A stretch of DNA of 64,000 nucleotides from Clostridium sp. CAG:343. GTDB lineage: Bacteria; Bacillota; Clostridia; TANB77; CAG-508. Every line of letters starts with the position of its first letter. Position 1 is the stretch's first letter. Under the pieces are notes generated by a model, which ran no database searches, had not been told where the DNA came from, and worked only from the letters and a program-made list of their open reading frames with translations. Positions 54,789-64,000 of this stretch are shown in pieces. Both the position numbers and the translations under genes were made by a program. The stretch is from NCBI GenBank assembly GCA_000431335.1, contig FR888067.1:114858-178857 (forward strand), read 5' to 3'.

Positions 54789-55829
54789 ATGCATTTAAAT
54801 ATTTTTGCAAGCCAAAGTTGTTTTTTGCATTGCAAGGGATGTTATAGTTATTCTAGAGAAGAAAAGAAGGGAAAACAAGTACCTACTGATAAATTAGTTG
54901 AATTTTTAGATTTTGCATATAATGAAGGAACTAGAAAAGTTACACTTTGCGGTGGAGATCCATTAACACGTGAAGATATTATCACATTACTTGAAAGAAT
55001 AAAAAAAATTGGGTTTGATATTTCATTAGATACAGTGGGTAGTCCTATTATTAAAGATATTATATGTGATAAAGGAAGATTAGTAAAGAAAATAGATGCT
55101 AAAAAGATAGCAAATAATGTTGATATGATAGGTATACCTATTGATGGTTCGACAAATGAGGTATTTAGGAATTTTAGACAAACGAGAGCGGATATAGTTA
55201 ATGAACAACTAGATATATGTGAAGAATTACATAAGGCAGGAGCAAATATTTGTATTAATACAGTTGCCCATAAAGGTAATTTAGAAGATGCTAAAGAATT
55301 AGCAAAATTAATAAAAGGATTAGATTACATATATAAATGGCAGGTTTTTCAGTATCAACCTTTAGGAAAATATGGATTAATGAATAGAAAAAATTTTGAA
55401 ATTACCGATAAAGAATTTTTAGAATTTCAAGATTCAGTTTTAGATATATTTAATAAAGGAGACAGAAATGTACAGTTTAAAAGTTATCTTGATAGAAAGA
55501 ATGCTTATATGTTAATTGATAATTCCGGAAATGCATGGATACCTTCAAGTGAATTAATGTCATTATCAAAATTTTCTTATAGTTTAGATGGAAATAAAAT
55601 AATAGGGAATATTAATAATATGGAAGATTGGCCTGTAATTTGTTCATATTTAGATAAAGATTTTAATCAAGATAATATGAAAAAAGGAGAAAAAAGAAAA
55701 GGTTTTATAAAAAATATTTCGGATGATGGTAAATATAGAAATTTACAATATTTTGGAAATTCCAATAATACTATAGAACATAAACAGTTATATAAAAATG
55801 ATTATTCAAAATGTGAAAAAATAAGGTAA
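54789..55829 (+). CDS. Radical SAM enzyme (cluster gene 2)
   Basis: 346 aa. The CFLHCKGC motif (CxxxCxxC) at about residues 11-18 binds the 4Fe-4S/SAM centre; VTLCGGDPLTREDI is the GGE-like SAM motif with Asp in place of Glu; IPIDGSTNEVFRNFR and WQVFQYQPLGKYG follow the barrel pattern of the superfamily. There is no SPASM/Twitch cysteine cluster. AGAGGTG precedes ATG 54789. Its partners (HIT, nucleoside-phosphorylase-like, HIT) suggest a nucleoside- or nucleotide-derived substrate; that is inference. Confidence 0.88.
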   Translation: MHLNIFASQSCFLHCKGCYSYSREEKKGKQVPTDKLVEFLDFAYNEGTRKVTLCGGDPLTREDIITLLERIKKIGFDISLDTVGSPIIKDIICDKGRLVKKIDAKKIANNVDMIGIPIDGSTNEVFRNFRQTRADIVNEQLDICEELHKAGANICINTVAHKGNLEDAKELAKLIKGLDYIYKWQVFQYQPLGKYGLMNRKNFEITDKEFLEFQDSVLDIFNKGDRNVQFKSYLDRKNAYMLIDNSGNAWIPSSELMSLSKFSYSLDGNKIIGNINNMEDWPVICSYLDKDFNQDNMKKGEKRKGFIKNISDDGKYRNLQYFGNSNNTIEHKQLYKNDYSKCEKIR

Positions 55830-55932
55830 TTATGAAACTTTTTAATAAATATGTTATAACATAAAAAAATTTATTTTTATGATATTATTTAATTATAAAT
55901 ATAAAAATAAAAGTAATAAGGAGAAAATAAAT

Positions 55933-56721
55933 ATGATATTTTATAGTAGTGAAGAGGGATTTATAAAACCTCGAGGTATTAAAAACAATAATGGGATACG
56001 AGATACTAGTATTAAATTGCCACATATAGCTGTTGGAGTTTTTTCTGAATATTTATTAAAAGATATTGCAAGTAAATTTGAATGCAAAAAAGTAGGAGAA
56101 TTAACTGAAAAGCGTCCAGTTTATGAACTAAAATATAAGAATGCTAAAATAACATTATTTATGGCTGGAATTAGTGGACCTTGGATAAGTGCAGATATAG
56201 AAGAATTAAATATTAATGGTGTTGATACATTTATTATTTTTGGAAATTGTGGAGTCTTAGATAAAGATATTGAAGATTGTTCAATAATTATTCCAGATAA
56301 AGCTTATAGGGATGAAGGTACAAGTTATCATTATTTACCTGACTCAGAATATATTAAGTTAGATGAAACATATAAAAATTTATTTAAAGATATATTAAAA
56401 GAATATAACTTTAATTATAATGAAGGTGCTACATGGACAATAGATGCATTTTATAGAGAGACTAAAGAAAAAATAGAAAGATATCAGAAAAAGGGTGTAA
56501 TTTGTGTTGAAATGGAAGGAGCCTCAATAGGTGCAGTTTGCCAATATAAAAAGTTAAATTATTTTACTTTTTATTATGCAGGTGACAATTTAGATTCAGT
56601 TGAATGGGAAGAAAGAAGTATAAACCAATTAGCAAATTTTAACAAAAAAACCAAAGTACCAATACTTGCTTTAGAATTGGCTTATAAAATAGAAAATAAT
56701 AAACAAAAAAATAATTTATAA
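55933..56721 (+). CDS. Nucleoside-phosphorylase-like protein (cluster gene 3)
   Basis: 262 aa from ATG 55933 with AAGGAG upstream; the longer frame from 55879 has no ribosome site. Motifs match the PNP/UDP superfamily: TLFMAGISGPW, FIIFGNCGVLDKDIEDCSII, DEGTSYHYLP, and VICVEMEGASIGAVCQ with the conserved Glu-Met-Glu nucleoside-binding element. It would cleave or form an N-glycosidic bond with phosphate. The substrate may be the product of the radical SAM enzyme. Confidence 0.85.
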   Translation: MIFYSSEEGFIKPRGIKNNNGIRDTSIKLPHIAVGVFSEYLLKDIASKFECKKVGELTEKRPVYELKYKNAKITLFMAGISGPWISADIEELNINGVDTFIIFGNCGVLDKDIEDCSIIIPDKAYRDEGTSYHYLPDSEYIKLDETYKNLFKDILKEYNFNYNEGATWTIDAFYRETKEKIERYQKKGVICVEMEGASIGAVCQYKKLNYFTFYYAGDNLDSVEWEERSINQLANFNKKTKVPILALELAYKIENNKQKNNL

Positions 56722-56734
56722 AAGGAATATTAAT

Positions 56735-57229
56735 ATGATAAGTTATGAAAATAAAGAAATAGAAATTAAAGGATGTCCTGGATGTGCTTATGCTAAACAC
56801 CAATTTGACTTACCATGTGGAATTGCTTATGAAAATGAAAGATTTATATTGTCACAAGATTGGGAAGTACCAATTTTAGGATTCTTTATAGTTTCTCCTA
56901 AGAAACACATTGAAAAATTAGAAGAGTTAACAAAGAATGAAAGAGATGAAATGTTTGATATAGTTGATAAAACAATTAAAATATTAAGAGAAAATAATAT
57001 TTGTGATAGATTTGATATTATTTTTGAAGAAAGGGAAAATAAACATTCACATGTTTGGATAATTCCAAGATATGCATGGATGAATGAAATTTGTGATAGA
57101 ATTATAAAAAATATTGGGACTATACTTGATTATGCTAAGAAAAATTTTAGAACTAGAGATGTCTATGAACAGATTAGCCAAATAACAAAAATTGTAAAAA
57201 AGAATTTTGCGAGTAAAAAATATAATTAG
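56735..57229 (+). CDS. HIT-family protein (cluster gene 4)
   Basis: 164 aa. CPGCAYAKHQFDLPCGIAYE forms a CxxC start; LGFFIVSPKKHIEKLEELT and NKHSHVWIIPRYAWM give the HIT fold with a HSHVW site (two of the three triad histidines). It starts 13 bp after the phosphorylase. Likely nucleotide hydrolase or transferase; closest relation in the window is the 54072 protein. A strong terminator ends the cluster. Confidence 0.8.
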   Translation: MISYENKEIEIKGCPGCAYAKHQFDLPCGIAYENERFILSQDWEVPILGFFIVSPKKHIEKLEELTKNERDEMFDIVDKTIKILRENNICDRFDIIFEERENKHSHVWIIPRYAWMNEICDRIIKNIGTILDYAKKNFRTRDVYEQISQITKIVKKNFASKKYN

Positions 57230-57252
57230 AAAAATATTAACAAATTATAATG

Positions 57253-57301
57253 ATACCTTATATATAATTTTGAATAGAAAAATTATATATAAGGTATTTT
57301 T
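57253..57301 (+). terminator. Strong terminator ending the radical SAM/HIT cluster
   Basis: A 19-bp perfect stem (57253-57271 with 57279-57297, ends ATACC/GGTAT) with a 7-nt loop, followed by Ts. Confidence 0.88.
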
Positions 57302-57486
57302 GCATAAATATCCGTTTAAAAAATATAAAAAGTTAATAAAAATAAATATGTTTTGCAAATTTTAACTAAAACCAATTTTATAATAAAATATTATTGAAAA
57401 ATATTTTTATTATAAGTATAATAGTAAAAACTGAAAAATAACAAATATTTAGAATGTAGATAAGTTAAATATGAAGGGAGAGTTCT

Positions 57487-58023
57487 ATGAAAAATATTAT
57501 CTTGGGAGCAGAAGGAATTGTAATACATGGAAATAAAATTGTATTAGGAATGCAAAAACAAAAGAGGTGGTATTTTTTAGAAAATGGAGAAAAGGCAGCT
57601 ATTATAAAAACATTAGGGGGAACAGTAGAAAAAGTAGATGAAAATAATACAAGAAAAACATTAATTAGAGAAATTTTAGAAGAAGTAAAGGGAATTAATA
57701 ATAAAGATATCAATGTGAGTAAACAGCCTGTTTTTACAAAAGAAATAGAAATTAGAGAATTAAATCCATATGAACAAAATTCTACATTAAAAATGAGAGC
57801 AGACTTTTATACAGTAGAAATTGCAAAAGATATTAATTTAAAACCAAATGATTTACCAGCATTAATAGAAATACCAAAGGAAAAATTTTATGATATAAAG
57901 TTGGCAAGCAACTTAAGTATGAAATATATTAAAGATTATATAATAAAAAATGAAGAAGAAATAAGTATTCCAGAAAATTATGCTATAATGGCACCAAAAG
58001 AAGTTAAAAACTTTTTAGTATAA
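57487..58023 (+). CDS. NUDIX-fold hydrolase-like protein
   Basis: 178 aa. LGAEGIVIHGNKIVLGMQKQ and GGTVEKVDENNTRKTLIREILEEVKG fit the NUDIX box, with the central REILEEV glutamates kept but the spacing slightly altered. GGGAGAG before ATG 57487. It has its own upstream region of about 185 bp after the cluster terminator, so it is a separate transcript, perhaps functionally related to nucleotide chemistry next door. Confidence 0.75.
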   Translation: MKNIILGAEGIVIHGNKIVLGMQKQKRWYFLENGEKAAIIKTLGGTVEKVDENNTRKTLIREILEEVKGINNKDINVSKQPVFTKEIEIRELNPYEQNSTLKMRADFYTVEIAKDINLKPNDLPALIEIPKEKFYDIKLASNLSMKYIKDYIIKNEEEISIPENYAIMAPKEVKNFLV

Positions 58024-58198
58024 AAAGATAAGAAATAGTAAAAAACAAAAATATAAGATAAATTAAATCAATAAAAATACTTGAAAAAACATAAATGTTA
58101 AGGTAAAATAAAAACATAATAAAAAATGATAATAAAAATAATAGTATCAAAATATAAAAATAAATTAAAAGGCAAAATCTAGAAAGAGAGGTGAAACC

Positions 58199-58933
58199 AT
58201 GATAAAAGCTTATGCAAAATCAGATATAGGAAAAGTAAGAGAAATAAATCAAGATTCTTATTATATATCTGATTCATTGGATGAAGTACAATTATATATG
58301 CTTGCTGATGGTATGGGTGGATGCCAAGGAGGAGAAATAGCAAGCAAATTAGCTATACAATCTGCTAAAAATTATATCGAAAATAACTTTAAAGAAATTG
58401 AAAAAGATAGAGATAGTATTATTCAATTAGTAGGCAGTAGCATGGAATATGCTAATATGATAGTGTATGAAAAGTCAAAAGAAAATAAAGAATTAGAAGG
58501 AATGGGTACTACATTAGAAATTTGTTTAATATATAATAATAAAGTGTTTATAGGACATGTAGGAGACAGTAGAATTTACAGAATTAGAAAAGAATTTATG
58601 AGAAAACTAACACAAGACCACAGTTATGTGCAAAAATTAGTAAAAGATGGAACTATAACAGCAGAAGAAGCGGTACATCATCCACAAAAAAATATGCTAA
58701 TGAAAGCATTAGGATGTAATGCTTTTGTAGAACCAGATGTCATGGTAAAAGGTTTTTTAAAAGAAGATATTTTAATAATAAATTCAGATGGTCTAACCAA
58801 TTTAGTACCACAAGAAGAAATATTTAAACAAGCTAAAAAGGATATAGAACAAGCACCAAAAGAACTTGTAAAAATAGCAAACGAAAACGGTGGATATGAT
58901 AATATAACAGTAATTATAGTAAAAAATATATAA
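58199..58933 (+). CDS. prpC: PP2C-family Ser/Thr phosphatase (PrpC/Stp)
   Basis: 244 aa. KVREINQDSYYI, LADGMGGCQGGEIAS, MGTTLEICLI, HVGDSRIYRI, LTQDHSY and SDGLTN and GGYDNITVI are the PP2C metal and catalytic motifs. It reverses PrkC phosphorylation. AGAGAGGTG before ATG 58199. It is followed by prkC, rsgA and rpe, the conserved Firmicutes order. Confidence 0.95.
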   Translation: MIKAYAKSDIGKVREINQDSYYISDSLDEVQLYMLADGMGGCQGGEIASKLAIQSAKNYIENNFKEIEKDRDSIIQLVGSSMEYANMIVYEKSKENKELEGMGTTLEICLIYNNKVFIGHVGDSRIYRIRKEFMRKLTQDHSYVQKLVKDGTITAEEAVHHPQKNMLMKALGCNAFVEPDVMVKGFLKEDILIINSDGLTNLVPQEEIFKQAKKDIEQAPKELVKIANENGGYDNITVIIVKNI

Positions 58934-58970
58934 CAATCTACATATTAACGATATTTAAGGAGAGATAAAT

Positions 58971-60950
58971 ATGAATTTAGAAGGGAAGCTATTAGGAAAT
59001 CGATATGAAATTATCGAGAAAATTGGAAATGGAGGAATGGCTACTGTATATAAAGCAACAGATAAAGTTTTAAAAAGAAATGTTGCAGTAAAAATATTAA
59101 GAGATGAATTTACAACAGATGATGAATTTATAAAAAGATTTGAAGTAGAAGCTCAATCAGCAGCAAGATTAACACATCCTAATATTGTGTCAATTTATGA
59201 TGTTGGAGTAGATGGAAACCTTTATTACATAGTAATGGAATTGATACAAGGTAAAACTTTAAAAGAAATTATTGTAAAAGAAAAAGGTCCACTTCCTTGG
59301 AAATGGTCAATTAATGTATCAATTCAAATTGCATCAGCTTTAGAAATGGCACATAGAAATAATATAATTCATAGAGATATAAAACCACATAATATTATTA
59401 TAACAGAAGATGGAGTTGCAAAAGTAACAGATTTTGGAATTGCAAAAGCAGTGTCAAATTCTACAATTACAGCATTTGGGACAACAATAGGATCTGTGCA
59501 TTATTTTTCACCTGAACATGCAAGGGGTGGTTTTACAGATGCAAAGTCAGATTTATATTCATTAGGAGTTGTAATGTATGAAATGGTAACAGGAAGAGTT
59601 CCTTTTGATGCAGATACACCAGTGTCAGTTGCTTTAAAACATATGCAAGAAGAACCGGTAGAACCAATTGAATTAAATCCGAATTTGCCAATAGCTGTTA
59701 ATAAAATTATTATGAGAGCATTACAAAAAGATACTACACTAAGATATCAAACAGCTTCAGAAATGTTAGTTGATTTGAAAAAATCTTTAAAAGATCCAGA
59801 AGGAGATTTTGTTGAAGAATTAGAGTATGACCCTACTGCAAAAACTCAAGTTATTGATACAAATGCATATAGAGATAATAAACAAACTAAAAATTCAAGT
59901 GGTAAAAAAGACGGAAAATTTAAAACTTTTGTAAAGACACATAAAGGATTAAGCATATTTATAGGGTTATTATTATTGTTTGTTTTAAGTTTAGGAGGAA
60001 CAATGTTAGTATTAAATCTAACTAATCCACCAGAGATTGCAATGCCAAATGTAGTTGGTTTATCTAAGGAAGAAGCACAAAAAGAAATTGAAAATGTAAA
60101 ACTGAAATTTGAAATAGAAAAAGAAGAATATAATAAAGATGTGCCAGAAGGATTTATTATCTCACAAGATCCAACTTATATGGAAAAGTTTAATAAAGTA
60201 AAACAGGGAAGTACAGTTAAAGTAGTTGTTAGTAAAGGAGAAGAAAAGACTACAGTTCCAAAAGTAGTGGGAATGGAAAAAGATAAAGCAGTAAAAGCAT
60301 TAGAAGATGCTAAATTAAAAGTAGAAATAGTTGAAGAATCAAGCAAAAAAGTTCAAGAAGGATATGTAATATCTCAAGAAACAAGTCCAGATACAGAGGC
60401 TTTTGCAGGAGATACAATAAAAATACATGTAAGTACAGGTGTAGAAAAAGCTACAGTTCCAGATGTTATAGGAAAATCTCAAGCAGATGCTAAGAAAACA
60501 TTGGAAGCTCAAGGATTTGTAGTAGCTGTAACAACATCTGAAGATAGTTCAAAGGAAAATGGAATAGTATTAAAACAAAGTTTAGATTCAGGAAAAACTG
60601 TAGAAAAAGGAAGTACTGTTACTATAACAGTAAATAGTTATGAGGCTTCAAAAACTATGTCAGTAAATATAAATGTAAAAGCAATAACAGGAGGATATAG
60701 TGAAGAAACTTCTAATTCAAATACAACAGAAAATAAGACAGTTAAAACTGTAAGTATTACATTAAAATCAGGAAATAATACTTTATATTCAGATTCAGGA
60801 GTAGATAAGAATACAACAAGTAAATCTACAACAATAAGTGGAAAAGGTTCAATGGATTTAACATTGACTATTACAGATTCTAATGGAGGAAGTTGGACTA
60901 GAACAAAATCAGTAAACTTTAGTACTGATTCATCAGTAAATTTTAATTAA
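58971..60950 (+). CDS. prkC: PrkC/Stk PASTA-domain Ser/Thr kinase
   Basis: 659 aa. Kinase domain (about 10-275) with GNGGMATVYKA, VAVKIL, HRDIKPHN, DFGIAKA and SPEHARGG; membrane span about 325-348; three PASTA repeats (about 353-420, 421-488, 489-557), and a Ser/Thr-rich C-terminal beta domain. Extracellular PASTA repeats sense muropeptides or lipid II and control growth and germination. Paired with prpC. Confidence 0.96.
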   Translation: MNLEGKLLGNRYEIIEKIGNGGMATVYKATDKVLKRNVAVKILRDEFTTDDEFIKRFEVEAQSAARLTHPNIVSIYDVGVDGNLYYIVMELIQGKTLKEIIVKEKGPLPWKWSINVSIQIASALEMAHRNNIIHRDIKPHNIIITEDGVAKVTDFGIAKAVSNSTITAFGTTIGSVHYFSPEHARGGFTDAKSDLYSLGVVMYEMVTGRVPFDADTPVSVALKHMQEEPVEPIELNPNLPIAVNKIIMRALQKDTTLRYQTASEMLVDLKKSLKDPEGDFVEELEYDPTAKTQVIDTNAYRDNKQTKNSSGKKDGKFKTFVKTHKGLSIFIGLLLLFVLSLGGTMLVLNLTNPPEIAMPNVVGLSKEEAQKEIENVKLKFEIEKEEYNKDVPEGFIISQDPTYMEKFNKVKQGSTVKVVVSKGEEKTTVPKVVGMEKDKAVKALEDAKLKVEIVEESSKKVQEGYVISQETSPDTEAFAGDTIKIHVSTGVEKATVPDVIGKSQADAKKTLEAQGFVVAVTTSEDSSKENGIVLKQSLDSGKTVEKGSTVTITVNSYEASKTMSVNINVKAITGGYSEETSNSNTTENKTVKTVSITLKSGNNTLYSDSGVDKNTTSKSTTISGKGSMDLTLTITDSNGGSWTRTKSVNFSTDSSVNFN

Positions 60951-60958
60951 TGAGATTT

Positions 60959-60997
60959 AAAAGTTGAAGATAATAAGTTTAGTTCTTCAACTTTTAA
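60959..60997 (+). terminator. Terminator after prkC
   Basis: AAAAGTTGAAGA pairs with TCTTCAACTTTT around a 13-nt loop; partial T-run, so read-through to rsgA is possible. Confidence 0.7.
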
Positions 60998-61040
60998 TTG
61001 ATTAATATAACAATTATAAAGCTTATTTAATGGAGGAATA

Positions 61041-61925
61041 ATGCAAGGATTAATAGTAGAAAATATATCAAATATGTATAAAGTAAAGGCAGAAGATAAA
61101 ATTTATGAATCAACAGCAAGAGGAAAGTTTAAAAAGGAAGATATAACTCCAGTTGTTGGAGATATGGTAGAATTAGAAATAATAGATGAAACAAACAGGA
61201 AAGCTGTTATTAAAGAAATAAAAAATAGAACTGTATATATAAAAAGACCAAAGCTGGCTAATATAACTCAAATTATCTTTGTTATTTCTAGTAAAGATCC
61301 TAAACCTGATTTATTAATGTTAGATAAACAATTAGCATTTTCAGAATTTTTAGGCATTAATGCTATAATCGTTTTAAATAAAATAGATTTAGATGATGAA
61401 AAACAATTTGAGAAAATAGAAAAAATATACAAAAAAATTGGATACAAAGTAATTGAAACAGAAGCAAAGAAACAAAAAGGAATAGAAAAATTACAAGAAC
61501 AGTTAAAAAATAATATAAGTGCTTTTTCCGGAAATTCTGGAGTAGGGAAGTCTACATTAATAAATGGGATTTTTAAAAGAGATATTACACAAGAAGGAGA
61601 GATTAGTAAAAGAAATAGAAGAGGAAAAAATACAACAACAGCAATTAAATTATATGAAATAAATGAAAATACATATATAGCAGATACGCCAGGATTTTCA
61701 ACATTTGATATATCAGAGATACCAAGTCAAGAGTTAGAAAATTATTTTGTAGAGTTTGAAAGAGAAAAAGAAAAATGTGAATTTATAGGTTGTACACATA
61801 TTAAAGAAAAAAATTGTGGAGTAAAACAGGCTATAGAAGAGGGAAAAATATCTAAAGAGAGGTATAATAGATTTTGCAAAATTTATGAAGAATTAAAACA
61901 AAAGGAGGAACGAAAGAAATGGTAG
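61041..61925 (+). CDS. rsgA: RsgA, circularly permuted ribosome-assembly GTPase
   Basis: 294 aa. OB-fold start (GLIVENISNMYKVKAEDKIYE), then the permuted GTPase: G4 NKIDLDD before G1 SGNSGVGKST and G3 DTPGFSTF. The zinc segment has CEFIGCTHIKEKNCGV. It matures the 30S subunit. Its end overlaps the rpe start by 7 bp. Confidence 0.96.
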   Translation: MQGLIVENISNMYKVKAEDKIYESTARGKFKKEDITPVVGDMVELEIIDETNRKAVIKEIKNRTVYIKRPKLANITQIIFVISSKDPKPDLLMLDKQLAFSEFLGINAIIVLNKIDLDDEKQFEKIEKIYKKIGYKVIETEAKKQKGIEKLQEQLKNNISAFSGNSGVGKSTLINGIFKRDITQEGEISKRNRRGKNTTTAIKLYEINENTYIADTPGFSTFDISEIPSQELENYFVEFEREKEKCEFIGCTHIKEKNCGVKQAIEEGKISKERYNRFCKIYEELKQKEERKKW

Positions 61926-62578
61926 AAATATCAACATCAATTCTTTCTGTAAAAAAAGGGGAAGAATCATCTACTTTTTTTGAATTAGAGGCAGGAAAAA
62001 CAGACTATTTTCATATTGACGTTATGGATGGAAAGTTTGTAGAAAAGAATACGTATAAAAAGATGCTAGAATATGCATCATATATTAAAAGAATTTCAAA
62101 TTTGCCATTAGATGTACATTTAATGGTTGAAAATGTAAAAGAGGCAATTAATGACTTTTTATCAGTAGAACCTAATATTATAACATTTCACTTAGAAGCT
62201 TGTAAAAGTAAGGAGGAAGTGTTTGAAATAATAAAATATATAAAAGAAAATAATTGTAAAGTAGGAATTTCTATAAAGCCAGATACAAAGATAGAAGAAA
62301 TCTATGAATTTTTGCCATATATTCATATGTGCCTTGTTATGACTGTAGAGCCAGGAAAAGGAGGACAGACTTTGATTAAGGACACATTAAAAAAAATAGA
62401 AGAGTTAAAAAGATATATAGAAAATAATAATATAGAAATTGATATAGAAGCAGATGGAGGAATTAATCTAGCAACTGCTCCGGATGTAAAAAAAGCAGGA
62501 GCTAATATATTAGTTTCTGGAACAGCAATATTAATGGCAAATGATTTTAAAGTTATTATTGATGAATTAAAAAAGTAA
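61919..62578 (+). CDS. rpe: Ribulose-phosphate 3-epimerase
   Basis: 219 aa TIM barrel. YFHIDVMDGKFV, LDVHLMVENV, FHLEAC, VMTVEPGKGGQ, EADGGINLAT and LVSGTAI are the family motifs. It interconverts ribulose and xylulose 5-phosphate. GGAGG lies inside the end of rsgA. Ends in a strong terminator. Confidence 0.96.
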   Translation: MVEISTSILSVKKGEESSTFFELEAGKTDYFHIDVMDGKFVEKNTYKKMLEYASYIKRISNLPLDVHLMVENVKEAINDFLSVEPNIITFHLEACKSKEEVFEIIKYIKENNCKVGISIKPDTKIEEIYEFLPYIHMCLVMTVEPGKGGQTLIKDTLKKIEELKRYIENNNIEIDIEADGGINLATAPDVKKAGANILVSGTAILMANDFKVIIDELKK

Positions 62579-62581
62579 TAA

Positions 62582-62630
62582 AAAAGAAGCTAAATATTAA
62601 AAGGTTTATTTAATATTTAGCTTCTTTTTT
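62582..62630. terminator. Terminator between rpe and the convergent bactofilin-like gene
   Basis: AAAAGAAGCTAAATATTAAA pairs with its complement across a short loop, followed by Ts; works on both strands. Confidence 0.88.
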
Positions 62631-62645
62631 ATTTGTTAATATTTT

Positions 62646-63881
62646 TTATTTTTCAATTTTATCTGTTTTCTTTGTTTTCTTTGTTTTCTTTGTTTTTTCT
62701 CTAACTGGAATAATATTTGTTACAATAATTCCTAAACCAATTAAAGAAGTAATTATATTTATAGCGGAACCAACGTAAGGGATTAAACCAATTGCCCATA
62801 AAACAATTGAAGATAAAATTAACATACCGAAAATTCCAATTGTTTTTTCAATTTTAAACTTTTGACATATAAAGCGATTTATTGTTATTACAAAAATACT
62901 AGAACTTATAGCTAGTAGTAGTAACAATAAAGATAAACCAAGTAAAGCTATTTTAGAAGTAATTCCTAAAATAAGTAAAATAACAAATGCTACTGCAATT
63001 ACTATTGGAGTTAGCAAACCATAACCTATTACAGATAATAATTTCTTTGAAATTATGTTAGTAGTATTAGATAAAAATTTAGGTGTAATCCATAAACATA
63101 ATAACCAAATAATAATAGCTGTAGAAACAAATCCTCCAAGAGATATCATATAATCTTTTATATTTAAAGAAGATTTTTCAGTAGATTTTGAATAATTTGC
63201 AGAACCTGAAACAGATCCTTCTGGTATAGAAAATTCGTTAGGAGCTGAATAGTTTAAATCTCCATTAATAATACCTTGAGAAGTAACTTGTTGTTCTTCA
63301 GAATTTTGTTCAGATGGTTGTGCAAAATTAATTTGGTTAGCTCCTACAAAAGCATTTCTTCCGATAGTCCCGTTAATATTAAGTATATTTGTTCCTACAT
63401 GTATATCTCTGTAAACATATCCATTAATAGAAACTGTTTGTGCAGTTGTATATAAATCATATACAACACCTGAAATATTTACATTTTGAGCACATGTAAA
63501 TAAATTACTGAAAATATAACCTTGTTCTCCGACGTTAACAGTTCCAGCTAAAATAAATGCATCTCCACCAATTTGTGAATTAATAGTAACACTATTAGCA
63601 AAAACGAAAAGGTTTCCATCAATAATGTCATTAACGACAACGTCGTTACCAGTTAAATAGACATCTCCTTTTTTGAAATTATTTTCATAAGATGCTATTG
63701 CACTAGTTTCTCCAGAACTAGAGGTAGTTTCTAAATCCTGCTCGTTAGAAGTAACTGTAGCAGAATCTTCTGAAATTGCAGATGCATTTTCAGTCTCATT
63801 TTCGGCTCTTACAGTAGATAATGTAAGAGTTGAAATCATTACAAATAATAAAGCAATGATTTTAAATTTTCTTTTTAACAT
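62646..63881 (-). CDS. Bactofilin-like polymer-forming membrane protein
   Basis: 411 aa. Signal peptide (KIIALLFVMISTLTLSTVRA), a Ser/Thr/Glu linker, then a right-handed beta-helix of short repeats (NDIIDGNLFVFANSVTIN, GGDAFILAGTVNV and on, about 65-205) like bactofilins, a linker, and about four membrane spans (235-400) with a Lys/Thr tail. The beta-helix would lie outside the cell. GGAGG before its ATG. Role probably in envelope structure; unknown in detail. Confidence 0.8.
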   Translation of the reverse strand: MLKRKFKIIALLFVMISTLTLSTVRAENETENASAISEDSATVTSNEQDLETTSSSGETSAIASYENNFKKGDVYLTGNDVVVNDIIDGNLFVFANSVTINSQIGGDAFILAGTVNVGEQGYIFSNLFTCAQNVNISGVVYDLYTTAQTVSINGYVYRDIHVGTNILNINGTIGRNAFVGANQINFAQPSEQNSEEQQVTSQGIINGDLNYSAPNEFSIPEGSVSGSANYSKSTEKSSLNIKDYMISLGGFVSTAIIIWLLCLWITPKFLSNTTNIISKKLLSVIGYGLLTPIVIAVAFVILLILGITSKIALLGLSLLLLLLAISSSIFVITINRFICQKFKIEKTIGIFGMLILSSIVLWAIGLIPYVGSAINIITSLIGLGIIVTNIIPVREKTKKTKKTKKTDKIEK

Positions 63882-63968
63882 TAAAATCCCTCCTAAAAAA
63901 TTTATATAATTTAATATATGTAAAAAATATATATCTTTATTAAGATTTTGTCAAGAGAATAATGAAAC

Positions 63969-63995
63969 AGGGGGGACAGGTCTTAAATGTCTCAT
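63969..63995. repeat. Palindromic dispersed repeat, copy 4 (window edge)
   Basis: GGGGGACAGGTCTTAAATG then TCTCATAT, the reverse orientation of copies 2 and 3 (core GACCTGTCCCC). Continues toward the window end, so its full extent is not visible. Confidence 0.7.
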
Positions 63996-64000
63996 ATATC

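Overview
The window is very AT-rich, with AGGAGG-type ribosome binding sites, many ATG and some TTG starts, and almost all arginines written AGA. Gene content is that of a low-GC Gram-positive bacterium of the Clostridia (ctsR-mcsA-mcsB-clpC, sepF-divIVA, disA, prkC/prpC, dxs, mutS2, and the GGGtGRT protein with its Fe-S scaffold-like partner). I read it as chromosome of an uncultured, probably gut-type Clostridia lineage; the exact taxon cannot be named from the sequence.

Layout. 1-7.1 kb: tsaB/tsaE (minus strand), then mreB, mtaB, a hypothetical gene, radA, disA and a membrane-anchored cyclophilin. 7.2-12.8 kb: tRNA-His and tRNA-Gln, followed by a ~5.4 kb island bounded by a direct repeat of the 3' part of tRNA-Gln. 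The island holds two small HTH genes, a zinc-finger-like protein and a diversity-generating retroelement (DGR): a prepilin-anchored target with a variable repeat (VR), a MutS-domain-I-like accessory gene, avd, an adenine-rich template repeat (TR) and a convergent, N-terminally truncated reverse transcriptase. 13-17.4 kb: small membrane and exported proteins, then secD/secF. 17.5-32.8 kb: mutL, miaA, a HlyD-like protein, sepF, divIVA, rsmD, ftsK/spoIIIE, an unrecognised coiled-coil protein, a beta-CASP hydrolase and a GH15 enzyme. 32.8-42.3 kb: gap, pgk, tpiA, gpmI, a YezG-like protein, the scaffold/GGGtGRT pair, and SPFH/NfeD genes on the minus strand. 42.5-53.1 kb: the CtsR regulon operon with two visible CtsR operators, dxs, an S4-domain protein, mutS2 (minus). 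53.3-58 kb: two XRE-type regulators, an uncommon radical SAM / HIT / nucleoside-phosphorylase / HIT cluster, and a NUDIX gene. 58.2-63.9 kb: prpC-prkC-rsgA-rpe and a bactofilin-like membrane protein.

Two observations stand out. First, eight genes, including conserved ones (mreB, mtaB, radA, dxs), are each split by a +1 frameshift, and in every case the break is an in-frame CGG codon whose C is surplus: dropping the C gives a GGN glycine codon and restores the full-length protein, and in mreB, mtaB, radA and dxs this glycine is conserved in the family. Reading by eye I found only one other in-frame CGG in the genes annotated here. This suggests that CGG is unassigned as arginine in this organism and triggers +1 decoding (or that CGGN is read as a quadruplet glycine codon), unless it is a systematic sequence error. 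Second, the DGR is carried on a tRNA-integrated island; TR and VR differ at 24 template adenines and at only one non-adenine base. A four-copy palindromic repeat family (core GACCTGTCCCC) also touches the ends of several genes.
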